Shown: positions 35,646-43,865 of the stretch, in pieces
Numbering within the stretch: the first letter of the stretch is position 1
Layout of the letters: every line of letters begins with the position of its first letter
Origin: Flavobacterium pectinovorum
GTDB lineage: Bacteria; Bacteroidota; Bacteroidia; Flavobacteriales; Flavobacteriaceae
NCBI RefSeq assembly: GCF_900142715.1
Contig: NZ_FRBX01000002.1
Coordinates: forward strand, 806,001-870,000
DNA: 64,000 bases
Reading direction: 5' to 3'
The notes under the pieces: model-generated
The model's input: the letters and a program-made list of their open reading frames with translations, nothing else
Databases searched by the model: none
What the model was told of the DNA's origin: nothing
Program-made: the position numbers and the translations under genes

Positions 35646-38021
35646 TTGAAAAATAAACTTATAGCGTTCTTTCAACGCATTTTATACTGGATAAAAAGAA
35701 ATAAAATAAAATCAGCAATTGTATTTTTACTCTTGCTGATTTATTATTTCTCGTTGCCACGAACTTTATTTCACGAACCTTATTCTACCGTTATCGAAAG
35801 TGAAGAAGGAGAATTATTAGGCGCAAAAATTGCTCGTGACGGGCAATGGCGTTTTCCGGAACAAGATAGCGTTCCCGATAAATTTAAAAAATGTATCGTT
35901 TATTTTGAAGATGAATACTTCTATAAACATCCCGGTTTTAATCCTGTTGCAATGGTCAATGCTATCAAACAAAACCGAAAAGCCGGAAAAGTAGTTCGCG
36001 GTGGAAGTACATTAACACAGCAGGTAATAAGGCTTTCTCGAAAAGGAAAAAGCAGAACTTATTTCGAAAAATTCATTGAACTTATTCTGGCAACACGTTT
36101 AGAATTAGGTTATTCTAAAAACGAAATTTTAGATTTGTATGCCGCGCATGCACCTTTTGGTGGAAATGTTGTTGGACTTGAAATGGCTTCCTGGCGTTAT
36201 TTCGGATTAAAATCTACTCAGCTTTCGTGGGCAGAAAGCGCAACATTAGCAGTTTTGCCAAACGCGCCAAGTTTAATTTATCCCGGAAAAAATCAGATTA
36301 AATTGTTAGAAAAAAGAAATAGACTTTTATTGAAATTAAATCAGGAAGGTATAATCGATAAACAAACGTATGAACTTTCTGTTGATGAGCCATTGCCCGG
36401 AAAACCGTATAATTTGCCTCAAATTGCACCTCATTTATTACAGCGAGTTGCTAAAAATCAGGAAGGAACAAAAGTAAAAACCACGGTTGATTTTGCTTTA
36501 CAAAACAGAGTAAATCAAATTGCGAAATATTATTACAATCAATACAAACAAAACGAAGTCAATAATCTGGCAATTTTGGTCATTGATGTCAAAAACAGAA
36601 ATGTAATAAGTTATGTTGGGAATGCACCAACAGATAAAGATCACCAAAAAGATGTTGATATTATTGATGCGCCAAGAAGTACCGGAAGTATTCTAAAACC
36701 TTTATTATATGCTGCAATGCTCGATGATGGTGAACTTTTGCCGAATACTTTGGTTGCAGATGTACCAACTCAGATTGCGGGTTATACGCCAGAAAATTTT
36801 AATCTAACTTTTGATGGAGCCGTACCTGCGCATAGAGCTCTGTCCCGTTCGCTAAATATTCCGGCAGTTTTAATGCTGCAGGAATTTGGCGTAAATAAAT
36901 TTTATGAAGAATTGCAAAAATTTAAATTAAGAGATATAAATAAAACACCTGATCATTACGGATTATCGCTTATTCTTGGCGGAGCCGAAAGTAATTTATG
37001 GGATTTATGCCGTTCATATGCAAACTTATCTTCGACGGTAAATTATTATACTAAAAGTCACGGAAAATACAGAACAAAAGAGTTTGCAGAACTGAATTAC
37101 GAAAATAATTTTGAGGCTGATTTTGGAGACGAAACGAATCAGAAGAATATTTTAGGTGCCGGCTCAATTTGGTTAGCGTATAATGCAATGGAAGAAGTAA
37201 ACCGACCAGAAGGAGACGAAGCCTGGAAGTTTTATGACAGTTCGTTAAAAATCGCCTGGAAAACCGGAACCAGTTTTGGTAATCGTGATGCCTGGGCTAT
37301 CGGAACAAATTCGAGATATGTAGTGGGTGTTTGGGTTGGAAACGCAACAGGCGAGGGAAGACCAACTTTGACAGGAGTTACAAGTGCGGCTCCTATTTTG
37401 TTTGATGTTTTTAATTTACTGCCAAGGCAAAAATGGTTCGAAACGCCTTATGATGATTTAGATGAGGTAGAAGTTTGTAAATTAAGTGGTTATCTGGCAA
37501 AAGAAGGATGCCCGAAAATAAAACAATGGGTCAGTAAAAAAGGAAAAACGACAGCAATTTGTCCGTATCATAAAGTCGTACATTTAGATCAAACAGAACA
37601 ATTTCAGGTTAATAGCAGTTGTGAAAGTGTAGAGAATATCGTAATTAAAAATTGGTTTGTTTTACCTCCGGTTATGGCTTGGTATTACAAAGGCAAACAT
37701 ATCGAATACCTGTCTTTGCCTCCATTTAGAGAAAATTGTATCGGTACTCAAACCGCTTCAATGGATTTTATTTATCCGAAAGCAAACAGCAAAATTTATC
37801 TCACAAAAGATTTTAATAGCGAAATACAGCCGGTAATTTTTAAAGTAGCGTATTCTCAAAGAGAAAATAAATTGTTTTGGTACGTTGATAATGTTTACAA
37901 AGGCGAAACAAAAGTTTTTCATGAAAAACCCATTATGATGACAGCAGGATTTCATTATGTTACTGTAGTTGATGAATTTGGAAATGAAATAAGGAGAAAA
38001 GTTGAAATTGTGAGAGAATAA
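35646..38021 (+). CDS. pbpC: Penicillin-binding protein 1C
   Basis: This 791-residue bifunctional class A PBP has an N-terminal TM helix (about 18-36) and a GT51 transglycosylase with YFEDEYFYKHPG and RGGSTLTQQ. The transpeptidase has STGSILKP (SxxK), SRSLN and WKTGTSFGNRD (KTG), and a C-terminal BiPBP_C domain follows. It polymerises and cross-links peptidoglycan and in other bacteria is tied to the A2M protein encoded upstream. Translation starts at a TTG, since the ATG at 35635 is followed by a stop after four codons. A small membrane protein gene follows after 18 bases. Confidence 0.95.
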   Translation: MKNKLIAFFQRILYWIKRNKIKSAIVFLLLLIYYFSLPRTLFHEPYSTVIESEEGELLGAKIARDGQWRFPEQDSVPDKFKKCIVYFEDEYFYKHPGFNPVAMVNAIKQNRKAGKVVRGGSTLTQQVIRLSRKGKSRTYFEKFIELILATRLELGYSKNEILDLYAAHAPFGGNVVGLEMASWRYFGLKSTQLSWAESATLAVLPNAPSLIYPGKNQIKLLEKRNRLLLKLNQEGIIDKQTYELSVDEPLPGKPYNLPQIAPHLLQRVAKNQEGTKVKTTVDFALQNRVNQIAKYYYNQYKQNEVNNLAILVIDVKNRNVISYVGNAPTDKDHQKDVDIIDAPRSTGSILKPLLYAAMLDDGELLPNTLVADVPTQIAGYTPENFNLTFDGAVPAHRALSRSLNIPAVLMLQEFGVNKFYEELQKFKLRDINKTPDHYGLSLILGGAESNLWDLCRSYANLSSTVNYYTKSHGKYRTKEFAELNYENNFEADFGDETNQKNILGAGSIWLAYNAMEEVNRPEGDEAWKFYDSSLKIAWKTGTSFGNRDAWAIGTNSRYVVGVWVGNATGEGRPTLTGVTSAAPILFDVFNLLPRQKWFETPYDDLDEVEVCKLSGYLAKEGCPKIKQWVSKKGKTTAICPYHKVVHLDQTEQFQVNSSCESVENIVIKNWFVLPPVMAWYYKGKHIEYLSLPPFRENCIGTQTASMDFIYPKANSKIYLTKDFNSEIQPVIFKVAYSQRENKLFWYVDNVYKGETKVFHEKPIMMTAGFHYVTVVDEFGNEIRRKVEIVRE

Positions 38022-38039
38022 AAAACTAAAATATAATAT

Positions 38040-38423
38040 ATGAAACAAACGTGTCTGTATCTGATAATTATTTTAGGATCAGTATTTTTTAATTATCATT
38101 ATGGCTTTGGATTCTTTTTTAAAAATGGAGAATTTACTATTTTATGGCTTTTCTTTTATACGCTTCTTTTACCAATTGGTTCAATGTTACATCTTTTTAA
38201 TAATTACGCATCATCTTCAAACTTTCGTCAAAGTAGTTTATTTGTTTTTTTAGTTTATTTATTGAGCGTTCTTGTGTCTGCTTTTGAATATTTTGATTTT
38301 AAAAATTTCACAATATTGGGTGATGGTGAAACAAAATTTGTTATTAGTTCGATTTTAATAGTTTGCTTTATATCTGCATGTAGTTCATTTTTCTTTACTC
38401 AAATAAAAAATATAAGTAAATAA
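38040..38423 (+). CDS. Small polytopic membrane protein of unknown function
   Basis: This 127-residue protein has four hydrophobic segments (about 5-25, 32-52, 65-85, 102-122) and few conserved polar residues. I do not recognise a family. It starts 18 bases after pbpC on the same strand and is probably in its transcript. Some resemblance to YqhA/MFS-fragment-like short proteins is too weak to name. Confidence 0.65.
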   Translation: MKQTCLYLIIILGSVFFNYHYGFGFFFKNGEFTILWLFFYTLLLPIGSMLHLFNNYASSSNFRQSSLFVFLVYLLSVLVSAFEYFDFKNFTILGDGETKFVISSILIVCFISACSSFFFTQIKNISK

Positions 38424-38446
38424 TCTTCTTATGAAAACGAGTGCCT

Positions 38447-38517
38447 AGCCCAGATAGAAGTGGAAATCCTTTTATTTTTTTCTTTAAAAAATAAAAGATT
38501 GTAACGAATAGCTGGAA
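38447..38517 (+). ncRNA. Candidate Flavo-1-like structured RNA element, second copy
   Basis: It shares AGCCC-GATAGAAG...ATCCTTTT at the 5' side and AAAAGAT...CGAATAGCTGGA at the 3' side with 19713-19782. The central stem, ATCCTTTTATTTTTT / AAAAAATAAAAGAT, has a different sequence but pairs just as well, which points to conserved structure. It lies between two gene ends, with no gene dependent on it. Confidence 0.55.
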
Positions 38518-38536
38518 ATTGCTCCTAAAAAACAGC

Positions 38537-38583
38537 CACGAATTCACGAATTAGAACTTATAATAATTCGTGAATTCGTAGCT
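38537..38583. repeat. Dispersed palindrome CACGAATTCACGAATTA
   Basis: CACGAATTCACGAATTA and TAATTCGTGAATTCGT pair around an 11-base loop. No T-run follows on either strand. Confidence 0.65.
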
Positions 38584-38603
38584 AATAAAATAAAAAAAGG
38601 CAC

Positions 38604-38635
38604 AAAAAAACCGCCAATCTTTCGAGAGGCGGTTT
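38604..38635 (-). terminator. Terminator of the RNase G gene
   Basis: On the minus strand AAACCGCC / GGCGGTTT with a 12-base loop is followed by a run of T's, just past the stop. Confidence 0.88.
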
Positions 38636-38641
38636 CTTGTT

Positions 38642-40186
38642 TTATTCTTTGATAACATTTCCTTTTTTGTCGTAGAAATGATATTCTAGGTACGTGTAAG
38701 CGTCACGAGGTATGATTTTCACCCATTTCTTATGTTCAAAAAACCATTTTGAACGTAATGATGGAAAACCTTTACTGAGGTATGCAGCCACAAACGGATG
38801 TACATTAAGTACAACACCCTTGTGGGTTTTTAAAATTCTGTCTAAATCAGAGGTGATTTTATCAATGATTAAAATTGGCGCTTCAATTTCGCCATGTTCA
38901 TTGTTTGGATCTTCTTCTCTAGTTTTAATATTAACTTCGGGTCTTACTCGCTGTCTGGTAATTTGAACTAAACCAAATTTACTAGGCGGTAAGATTTTAT
39001 GCTTTGCTTTATCGTCGCTCATTTCTTCTCGCAAGAAGTCGAACAAAACCTTCCTGTTTTCAGGATTAGACATATCGATAAAATCAACTACGATTATTCC
39101 GCCCATATCACGCAAACGAAGTTGTCTGGCAATTTCAGCGGCAGCGATCATATTTACTTCCATGGCGGTATCTTCCTGATTAGTCGCCTTATTAGAACGA
39201 TTTCCACTATTTACGTCTATAACGTGAAGAGCTTCAGTGTGTTCGATAATAAGATAAGCGCCTTTGCTCATTGAAACCGTTCTTCCAAATGAAGTTTTGA
39301 TTTGTCTCTCTATATTGTATTTCTCAAAAATTGGAGTGTCGTTTGATTGATAAAACTTAACAATCGATTGTTTTGAAGGTGCAATCTCTTGCAGATATTC
39401 CTTCGTTTGATGGTACAACTCTTCATCATCTATTTGGATACCGCTAAAGGTATCATTAAAAACATCTCTTAATATTGAAGAAGCTCTGTTAAGCTCTCCT
39501 AATACTTTTGATGGATGATGAGCAGTTGGTAATTTTTTACACATTGCATTCCATCTGGCAAGCAGGTTCTGCAAATCTTTTTCTAATTCGGCTACGTTTT
39601 TGCCTTCGGCTACTGTACGAACAATAACACCAAATCCTTTTGGTTTGATAGATAGAACAAGTTTTTTTAGACGATCCTTTTCTTTTTTGTCTTCTATTTT
39701 TTGTGAAATAGAAACTCGGTCAGAAAACGGAACGAGAACAATAAATCTTCCTGCCAATGAAAGCTCAGCGCTTATTCTTGGACCTTTGGTAGATATAGGT
39801 TCTTTTACAACTTGAACTAAAACAGATTGATTGGCACTTAAAATATCAGTAATGATGCCATCTTTGTCAATCTCTTTTTCAAACTGAAAGGTTTTTAGGG
39901 AGAAATCTTTTAATTTACCTGCGCTTACAAGTTTTATGAATTTCAATTGAGAAGCTAAGTTAGGTCCTAAATCATGATAATGTAAAAAGGCATCTTTTTC
40001 GAAGCCCACATTTACAAAAGCAGCATTAAGTCCGGCAACTGGTTTTCTTATTTTGGCAATAAAAATATCACCAACCTGAAAATTGCTTTTCTCTTCTTCT
40101 TTATGTAATTCAATTAGTTTTCCATCTTTTAATAAGGCAAAATCTACGGCTTCAGAACTAGATCTAATGATTAATTCTTTATTCAC
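38642..40186 (-). CDS. rng: Ribonuclease E/G family protein lacking the zinc-link
   Basis: This 514-residue endoribonuclease has an S1 RNA-binding domain (about 35-120, GDIFIAKIRKPVAGLNAAFV) and the 5'-sensor/RNase H-like region. The catalytic DNase-like domain has VIDVNSGN and IIVVDFIDM carrying the metal-binding aspartates. It should process rRNA and degrade mRNA. After TRQRVRPEV, where family members normally have the CPxCxG zinc-link, this protein has an acidic stretch with no cysteine. Length is that of RNase G without the RNase E scaffold tail. It is the third minus-strand gene after HU and the 30-residue protein. Confidence 0.9.
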   Translation of the reverse strand: MNKELIIRSSSEAVDFALLKDGKLIELHKEEEKSNFQVGDIFIAKIRKPVAGLNAAFVNVGFEKDAFLHYHDLGPNLASQLKFIKLVSAGKLKDFSLKTFQFEKEIDKDGIITDILSANQSVLVQVVKEPISTKGPRISAELSLAGRFIVLVPFSDRVSISQKIEDKKEKDRLKKLVLSIKPKGFGVIVRTVAEGKNVAELEKDLQNLLARWNAMCKKLPTAHHPSKVLGELNRASSILRDVFNDTFSGIQIDDEELYHQTKEYLQEIAPSKQSIVKFYQSNDTPIFEKYNIERQIKTSFGRTVSMSKGAYLIIEHTEALHVIDVNSGNRSNKATNQEDTAMEVNMIAAAEIARQLRLRDMGGIIVVDFIDMSNPENRKVLFDFLREEMSDDKAKHKILPPSKFGLVQITRQRVRPEVNIKTREEDPNNEHGEIEAPILIIDKITSDLDRILKTHKGVVLNVHPFVAAYLSKGFPSLRSKWFFEHKKWVKIIPRDAYTYLEYHFYDKKGNVIKE

Positions 40187-40445
40187 ACTGTAAATTTTTA
40201 TCTGTTTTTTCAGAAAATAGAATATAGAGAATAGAAAATAGATTAAAAAAATCTAAAATCTATCCCGATAGCTATCGGGACTAAAATCTAAAATCTTATC
40301 TACAGATGGATTAAACAATATTTTTAACAGGTATTGAACCCGGGGAAAAGAAGATTAGTAGAGAATAGAACAAAGAGAATAGATTTTTACATCTATCTTC
40401 TATTTTCTTTACTCTTTCATCTTTTTTCAATTTCAATGAACGTTT
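40187..40445. other. Repeat-rich gap upstream of rng
   Basis: This AT-rich gap holds the palindrome TCCCGATAGCTATCGGGA (40263-40280) and several copies of short words such as AGAATAGA and ATCTAAAATCT on both sides. No coding frame is visible. Confidence 0.6.
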
Positions 40446-40449
40446 AAAA

Positions 40450-40480
40450 AGAAAAAAGTAGTTTAAAACTACTTTTTCTT
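40450..40480 (-). terminator. Terminator overlapping the end of the 30-residue basic protein gene
   Basis: On the minus strand AAAGTAGTTT / AAACTACTTT is nearly perfect with a tiny loop, followed by TTTC and more T's. The left arm contains the TAG stop codon of the small gene. Confidence 0.8.
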
Positions 40481-40561
40481 TTTGTGACGGTTAGCTCTCG
40501 CTCTTTTCTTTCTTTTGTGAGTAGCTACCTTATGTCTCTTTCTTTTTTTACCACTTGGCAT
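40469..40561 (-). CDS. 30-residue highly basic protein, probable Bacteroidota-specific ribosomal protein
   Basis: A 31-codon frame reads ATG CCA AGT GGT and ends in four Lys codons and TAG. The product is almost entirely Lys, Arg and His (MPSGKKRKRHKVATHKRKKR at its N-terminus), typical of very small ribosomal proteins that thread into rRNA. It lies 31 bases behind the HU gene on the same strand, and its own terminator overlaps the stop. I recall such a protein in Flavobacterium ribosomes (named in the bL37/bL38 series), but the exact name is uncertain. It is too short for routine gene finding. Confidence 0.85.
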   Translation of the reverse strand: MPSGKKRKRHKVATHKRKKRARANRHKKKK

Positions 40562-40592
40562 ATCGTGTCGATTTTATAATTAATTAATAGTA

Positions 40593-40883
40593 TTATTTTG
40601 CTTCGTTGTTTGTTTTTACTCCTTCTACAAAAACTTTTGCAGGTTTGAACGCAGGAATGTTGTGCGCTGGAATTTTGATAGTGGTGTTTTTAGAGATGTT
40701 TCTTCCAGTCTTTTCAGCTCTTGTTTTTACGATAAAACTTCCGAAACCTCTTAGGTAAACATTGTCACCAGTTTCTAATGAAATTTTAACTTCTTCCATA
40801 AAAGTTTCTACTGTTGCTTGAACATCTCCTTTTTCAAGACCTAGTTTCTCTGAAATTTTCGCTACGATATCTGCTTTCGTCAT
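40593..40883 (-). CDS. HU/IHF family DNA-binding protein
   Basis: This is a 96-residue histone-like protein beginning MTKADIVAKISEKLGL. The flexible arm carries the proline-tip region around KIPAHNIPAFKP, and the GFGSF core is present. It bends DNA and compacts the nucleoid. A longer frame starts at 40934, but that ATG overlaps the -7 promoter box at 40932-40939 and so lies upstream of the TSS. The ATG at 40883 matches the family start and is used here. The 30-residue basic protein gene follows in the same unit. Confidence 0.93.
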   Translation of the reverse strand: MTKADIVAKISEKLGLEKGDVQATVETFMEEVKISLETGDNVYLRGFGSFIVKTRAEKTGRNISKNTTIKIPAHNIPAFKPAKVFVEGVKTNNEAK

Positions 40884-40931
40884 TTTCTTTCCTATTTTAT
40901 TTATAAATGATGTACTATTTTTTTGAGTTTG

Positions 40932-40963
40932 CAAATATAGGAATTAAAAAAATAATTAATCAA
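40932..40963 (-). promoter_or_regulatory. HU gene promoter
   Basis: On the minus strand TTGA (40960-40963), a 20-base spacer and TATATTTG (40932-40939) match the Bacteroidota consensus well. The predicted TSS is near 40925, leaving a leader of about 40 bases. Confidence 0.75.
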
Positions 40964-40996
40964 GCTAATTCGTTAAATTTTAATTACATAAACATT

Positions 40997-41004
40997 TACT
41001 TTTG
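40997..41004 (+). promoter_or_regulatory. mutY promoter -7 box
   Basis: TACTTTTG fits TAnnTTTG and sits about 19 bases before the mutY ATG. The -33 box is weak (TTCG near 40969). It overlaps the TTG at 41002, so a start there is ruled out. Confidence 0.5.
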
Positions 41005-41022
41005 TATTCTAAGTATTTTACG

Positions 41023-42069
41023 ATGGATTTTTCTAACATATTGATAAAATGGTATTTACAAAACAAACGTGATTTGCCTTGGCGAAAAACGACCAATCCG
41101 TACCTAATTTGGCTATCAGAAATAATGTTGCAACAGACTAGAGTTGCGCAGGGAACGCCTTATTTTTTTTCTTTTTCAGAGGAATTTCCTACGGTATTTG
41201 ATCTCGCAAATGCCGATGAAGAGCAAGTTTTGAAACTTTGGCAGGGATTAGGCTATTATTCTCGTGCCCGAAATTTGCATAAAACGGCTCAATATGTGGC
41301 AAATGAGTTAAATGGAATTTTCCCTCCTTCTTATACTGAATTGTTAAAATTAAAGGGTGTTGGTGAATATACAGCCGCTGCAATTGCTTCTTTTTCTTAT
41401 AATGAACCTGTTCCGGTAGTAGACGGAAACGTATTTAGAGTGCTTTCCCGTTATTTTGATATTGAATCTGATATTACATTACCGGCAACCAAAAAAGAAT
41501 TTACAGAACTGGCACGCCAATTAATGCCAAAGGACGATCCTGCAATTTTCAATCAGGCCATAATGGAATTTGGTGCTTTGCAATGTGTGCCTAAAAGTCC
41601 GAACTGTTCTGTTTGTGTTTTTTCAAATAGCTGCGCGGCATTGCAAAAAAAGAAAGTAGATGTTTTGCCTGTAAAGACTAAAAAGGTAAAAGTAACCAAT
41701 CGATTTTTTAATTATTTAATTTTAGAAGATGTTTTGGGTAATACTTTAATCCAAAAAAGAACCGCAAAAGGAATTTGGCACAATCTATATGAGTTTCCTC
41801 TTTTAGAAGCACAGGAAATTGTTGATTTTGATTTTGTTTCAAAAACTGTTCAAAATGATATATTTTCAAACTATACTATATTAGGTATAGAAGACTGTAG
41901 CCATGCAACGGTTATTCATAAACTTTCGCATCAGCATTTGCATATTCAGTTTTGGAAAATTAAAATCAATGAAATAATTGAAAATGGAGTAGACTCAGTT
42001 AGTTTGGAAACATTTCCTTTTCCTATTGTGATTTATAATTTTATAAAAAAGCAAGAAATAAATTGCTAA
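41023..42069 (+). CDS. mutY: A/G-specific adenine DNA glycosylase
   Basis: This 348-residue base-excision repair enzyme removes adenine opposite 8-oxoguanine. Visible parts are the catalytic Glu in SEIMLQQTRV, the helix-hairpin-helix LKGVGEYTAAAI, and the catalytic Asp in VVDGNVFRVLSRYF. The [4Fe-4S] cluster is Cys-x6-Cys-x2-Cys-x5-Cys in CVPKSPNCSVCVFSNSC, and a C-terminal NUDIX-like 8-oxoG-recognition domain follows. The ATG at 41023 is preferred over an upstream TTG that falls in the promoter. ssb, gldE and gldD follow on the same strand, the order known in F. johnsoniae. Confidence 0.95.
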   Translation: MDFSNILIKWYLQNKRDLPWRKTTNPYLIWLSEIMLQQTRVAQGTPYFFSFSEEFPTVFDLANADEEQVLKLWQGLGYYSRARNLHKTAQYVANELNGIFPPSYTELLKLKGVGEYTAAAIASFSYNEPVPVVDGNVFRVLSRYFDIESDITLPATKKEFTELARQLMPKDDPAIFNQAIMEFGALQCVPKSPNCSVCVFSNSCAALQKKKVDVLPVKTKKVKVTNRFFNYLILEDVLGNTLIQKRTAKGIWHNLYEFPLLEAQEIVDFDFVSKTVQNDIFSNYTILGIEDCSHATVIHKLSHQHLHIQFWKIKINEIIENGVDSVSLETFPFPIVIYNFIKKQEINC

Positions 42070-42104
42070 AAAAATGTATCTTTGAGATAAATACCACAAA
42101 AACT

Positions 42105-42545
42105 ATGAACGGAACATTAAATAAAGTGATGCTCATCGGCCACTTAGGCGATGATGTAAAGATGCATTATTTTGATGGAGGAAATTGTATTGGACGTTTT
42201 CAGTTGGCAACAAATGAAGTTTATATTAATAAAACGACCAATGAAAAGATAACCTCTACAGAGTGGCATAATTTAGTAGTACGCAATAAAGCGGCTGAAA
42301 TTTGTGAAAAATATCTCTCTAAAGGAGATAAAATTTATATCGAGGGGCGCATAAAATCGCGTCAATGGCAAGCCGAAGACGGAACTACAAAATATACAAC
42401 CGAAATTCAGGTTACGGAGTTTACTTTCTTGACTACCAAAAAAGAAGTAGCAAATCATAAACAAAATCACGAGTCAGAATCCGCAAAAAATGCTAACTTT
42501 GAAGCGAGTAACGAAGGCTTGCCTATAAATGATTTGCCTTTTTGA
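42105..42545 (+). CDS. ssb: Single-stranded DNA-binding protein
   Basis: This 146-residue protein has an OB-fold (about 1-108, starting MNGTLNKVMLIGHLGDD) and a disordered Ser/Glu/Asn tail that ends NDLPF, the acidic tip that docks partner proteins. It coats ssDNA as a tetramer. The frame is open back to 42063, but the ATG at 42105 matches the family start and follows a -7-like TATCTTTG at 42077-42084. The start of ssb lies just past mutY. Confidence 0.95.
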   Translation: MNGTLNKVMLIGHLGDDVKMHYFDGGNCIGRFQLATNEVYINKTTNEKITSTEWHNLVVRNKAAEICEKYLSKGDKIYIEGRIKSRQWQAEDGTTKYTTEIQVTEFTFLTTKKEVANHKQNHESESAKNANFEASNEGLPINDLPF

Positions 42546-42568
42546 TTGTTTAACTAATCTTTTTTGAT

Positions 42569-43864
42569 TTGGACCCGGAGCCCAGTTTATTTTTCTCTAC
42601 TAACTTAGACATCAATTTAATTATTGGTTTTGTCGGAATATTTATTTTGCTGTTCTTATCAGCAATTGTATCAGGTGCCGAAGTAGCACTTTTTTCTTTA
42701 TCTCAAAAAGACATCGAAGATACTTTACAAGAAGATACTTCAAAAGGAAAAATTATTTCCAGTCTTTTAGATAAACCCAAAAAACTTTTAGCTACTTTAT
42801 TGGTAGCCAATAATTTTTTCAATATTGGAGTTGTTATCTTATTCTCTTTTATTGGACAAAATATTTTTTCAAATGTTATTTCACCAGTATTTAAGTTTGT
42901 TTTAGAAGTTACTTTGGTGACAACTTTGATTTTACTATTCGGTGAAGTTTTACCTAAAGTTTATGCCAGTCGAAACAATATAAAATTTGCGAAATGGGCA
43001 GCATACCCAATTTCTTTTTTAGATAAATTACTCTCACCAATAAGTTTGCCTATGCGTCGGGTTACCCTATATTTGCAGAATAAATTAGGGAAACAGAAGA
43101 ATAATTTTTCGATCAATCAGCTTTCCCAGGCTTTAGAGCTTACAGATTCTGAAGGGACATCAAGCGAAGAGCAAAAAATACTCGAAGGAATCGTATCTTT
43201 TGGGAATACGGATACAAAACAGGTAATGAGTCCAAGGATTGATATTTTTGCATTAGAGATATCAGAATCATTTGCTTCAATTTATCCAAAGATAATCGAC
43301 AAAGGATTTTCACGAATTCCTGTTTATAAAGACAATATCGATCAAATAGAAGGCGTTTTGTTTGTTAAGGATTTATTGCCCCATATTGACAAAAAAGAGT
43401 TTGAATGGACATCTTTATTAAGAGAGCCTTTTTTTGTTCCGGAGAATAAAAAACTGGACAATTTATTAAAGGATTTTCAAAGTCTTAAAAGCCATTTGGC
43501 TATTGTGGTTGATGAATATGGCGGAACATCCGGATTGGTTTCTTTAGAAGACGTCATAGAAGAAATTGTAGGTGATATAAGTGACGAGTTTGATGATGAA
43601 AACCTCAATTATTCTCAGATAGATGAAAAGAATTTTCTTTTTGAAGGTAAAATCAATATGAAGGATTTCTACAGAATTGTAGATGTAAATGAAGATATTT
43701 TTGAATCACATAAAGGTGAAGCCGAAACGTTAGCTGGTTTTATTCTTGAGATTCTGGGGAATTTCCCTAAAAAAGACCAAAAAATAGCGTTTGAGAACTG
43801 TGTTTTTACGATAGAAACAGTTGATAAAAAACGTGTAAAACAAATAAAAGTAACAATAGAATAA
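42569..43864 (+). CDS. gldE: Gliding motility-associated protein GldE
   Basis: This 431-residue membrane protein of the HlyC/CorC family has a DUF21/CNNM transmembrane domain (about 10-180) and a CBS pair (about 205-330, with FSRIPVYKDNIDQIEG and IVVDEYGGTSGLVS). A CorC_HlyC C-terminal domain follows at about 345-430. Translation starts at a TTG 24 bases after ssb. Its place directly before gldD, after mutY-ssb, matches the F. johnsoniae gldE locus, where GldE is important for gliding when combined with defects in GldD. Related CNNM proteins move Mg2+, so an ion-related role is possible. Confidence 0.9.
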   Translation: MDPEPSLFFSTNLDINLIIGFVGIFILLFLSAIVSGAEVALFSLSQKDIEDTLQEDTSKGKIISSLLDKPKKLLATLLVANNFFNIGVVILFSFIGQNIFSNVISPVFKFVLEVTLVTTLILLFGEVLPKVYASRNNIKFAKWAAYPISFLDKLLSPISLPMRRVTLYLQNKLGKQKNNFSINQLSQALELTDSEGTSSEEQKILEGIVSFGNTDTKQVMSPRIDIFALEISESFASIYPKIIDKGFSRIPVYKDNIDQIEGVLFVKDLLPHIDKKEFEWTSLLREPFFVPENKKLDNLLKDFQSLKSHLAIVVDEYGGTSGLVSLEDVIEEIVGDISDEFDDENLNYSQIDEKNFLFEGKINMKDFYRIVDVNEDIFESHKGEAETLAGFILEILGNFPKKDQKIAFENCVFTIETVDKKRVKQIKVTIE

Positions 43865-43865
43865 A

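Noticed and set aside
40884..40934. Longer HU start at 40934
   Set aside because: The ATG overlaps the -7 promoter box, so it cannot be in the transcript. The ATG at 40883 matches the family.
41002..41022. mutY start at TTG 41002
   Set aside because: It overlaps the -7 box TACTTTTG, and the ATG at 41023 gives the usual N-terminus.
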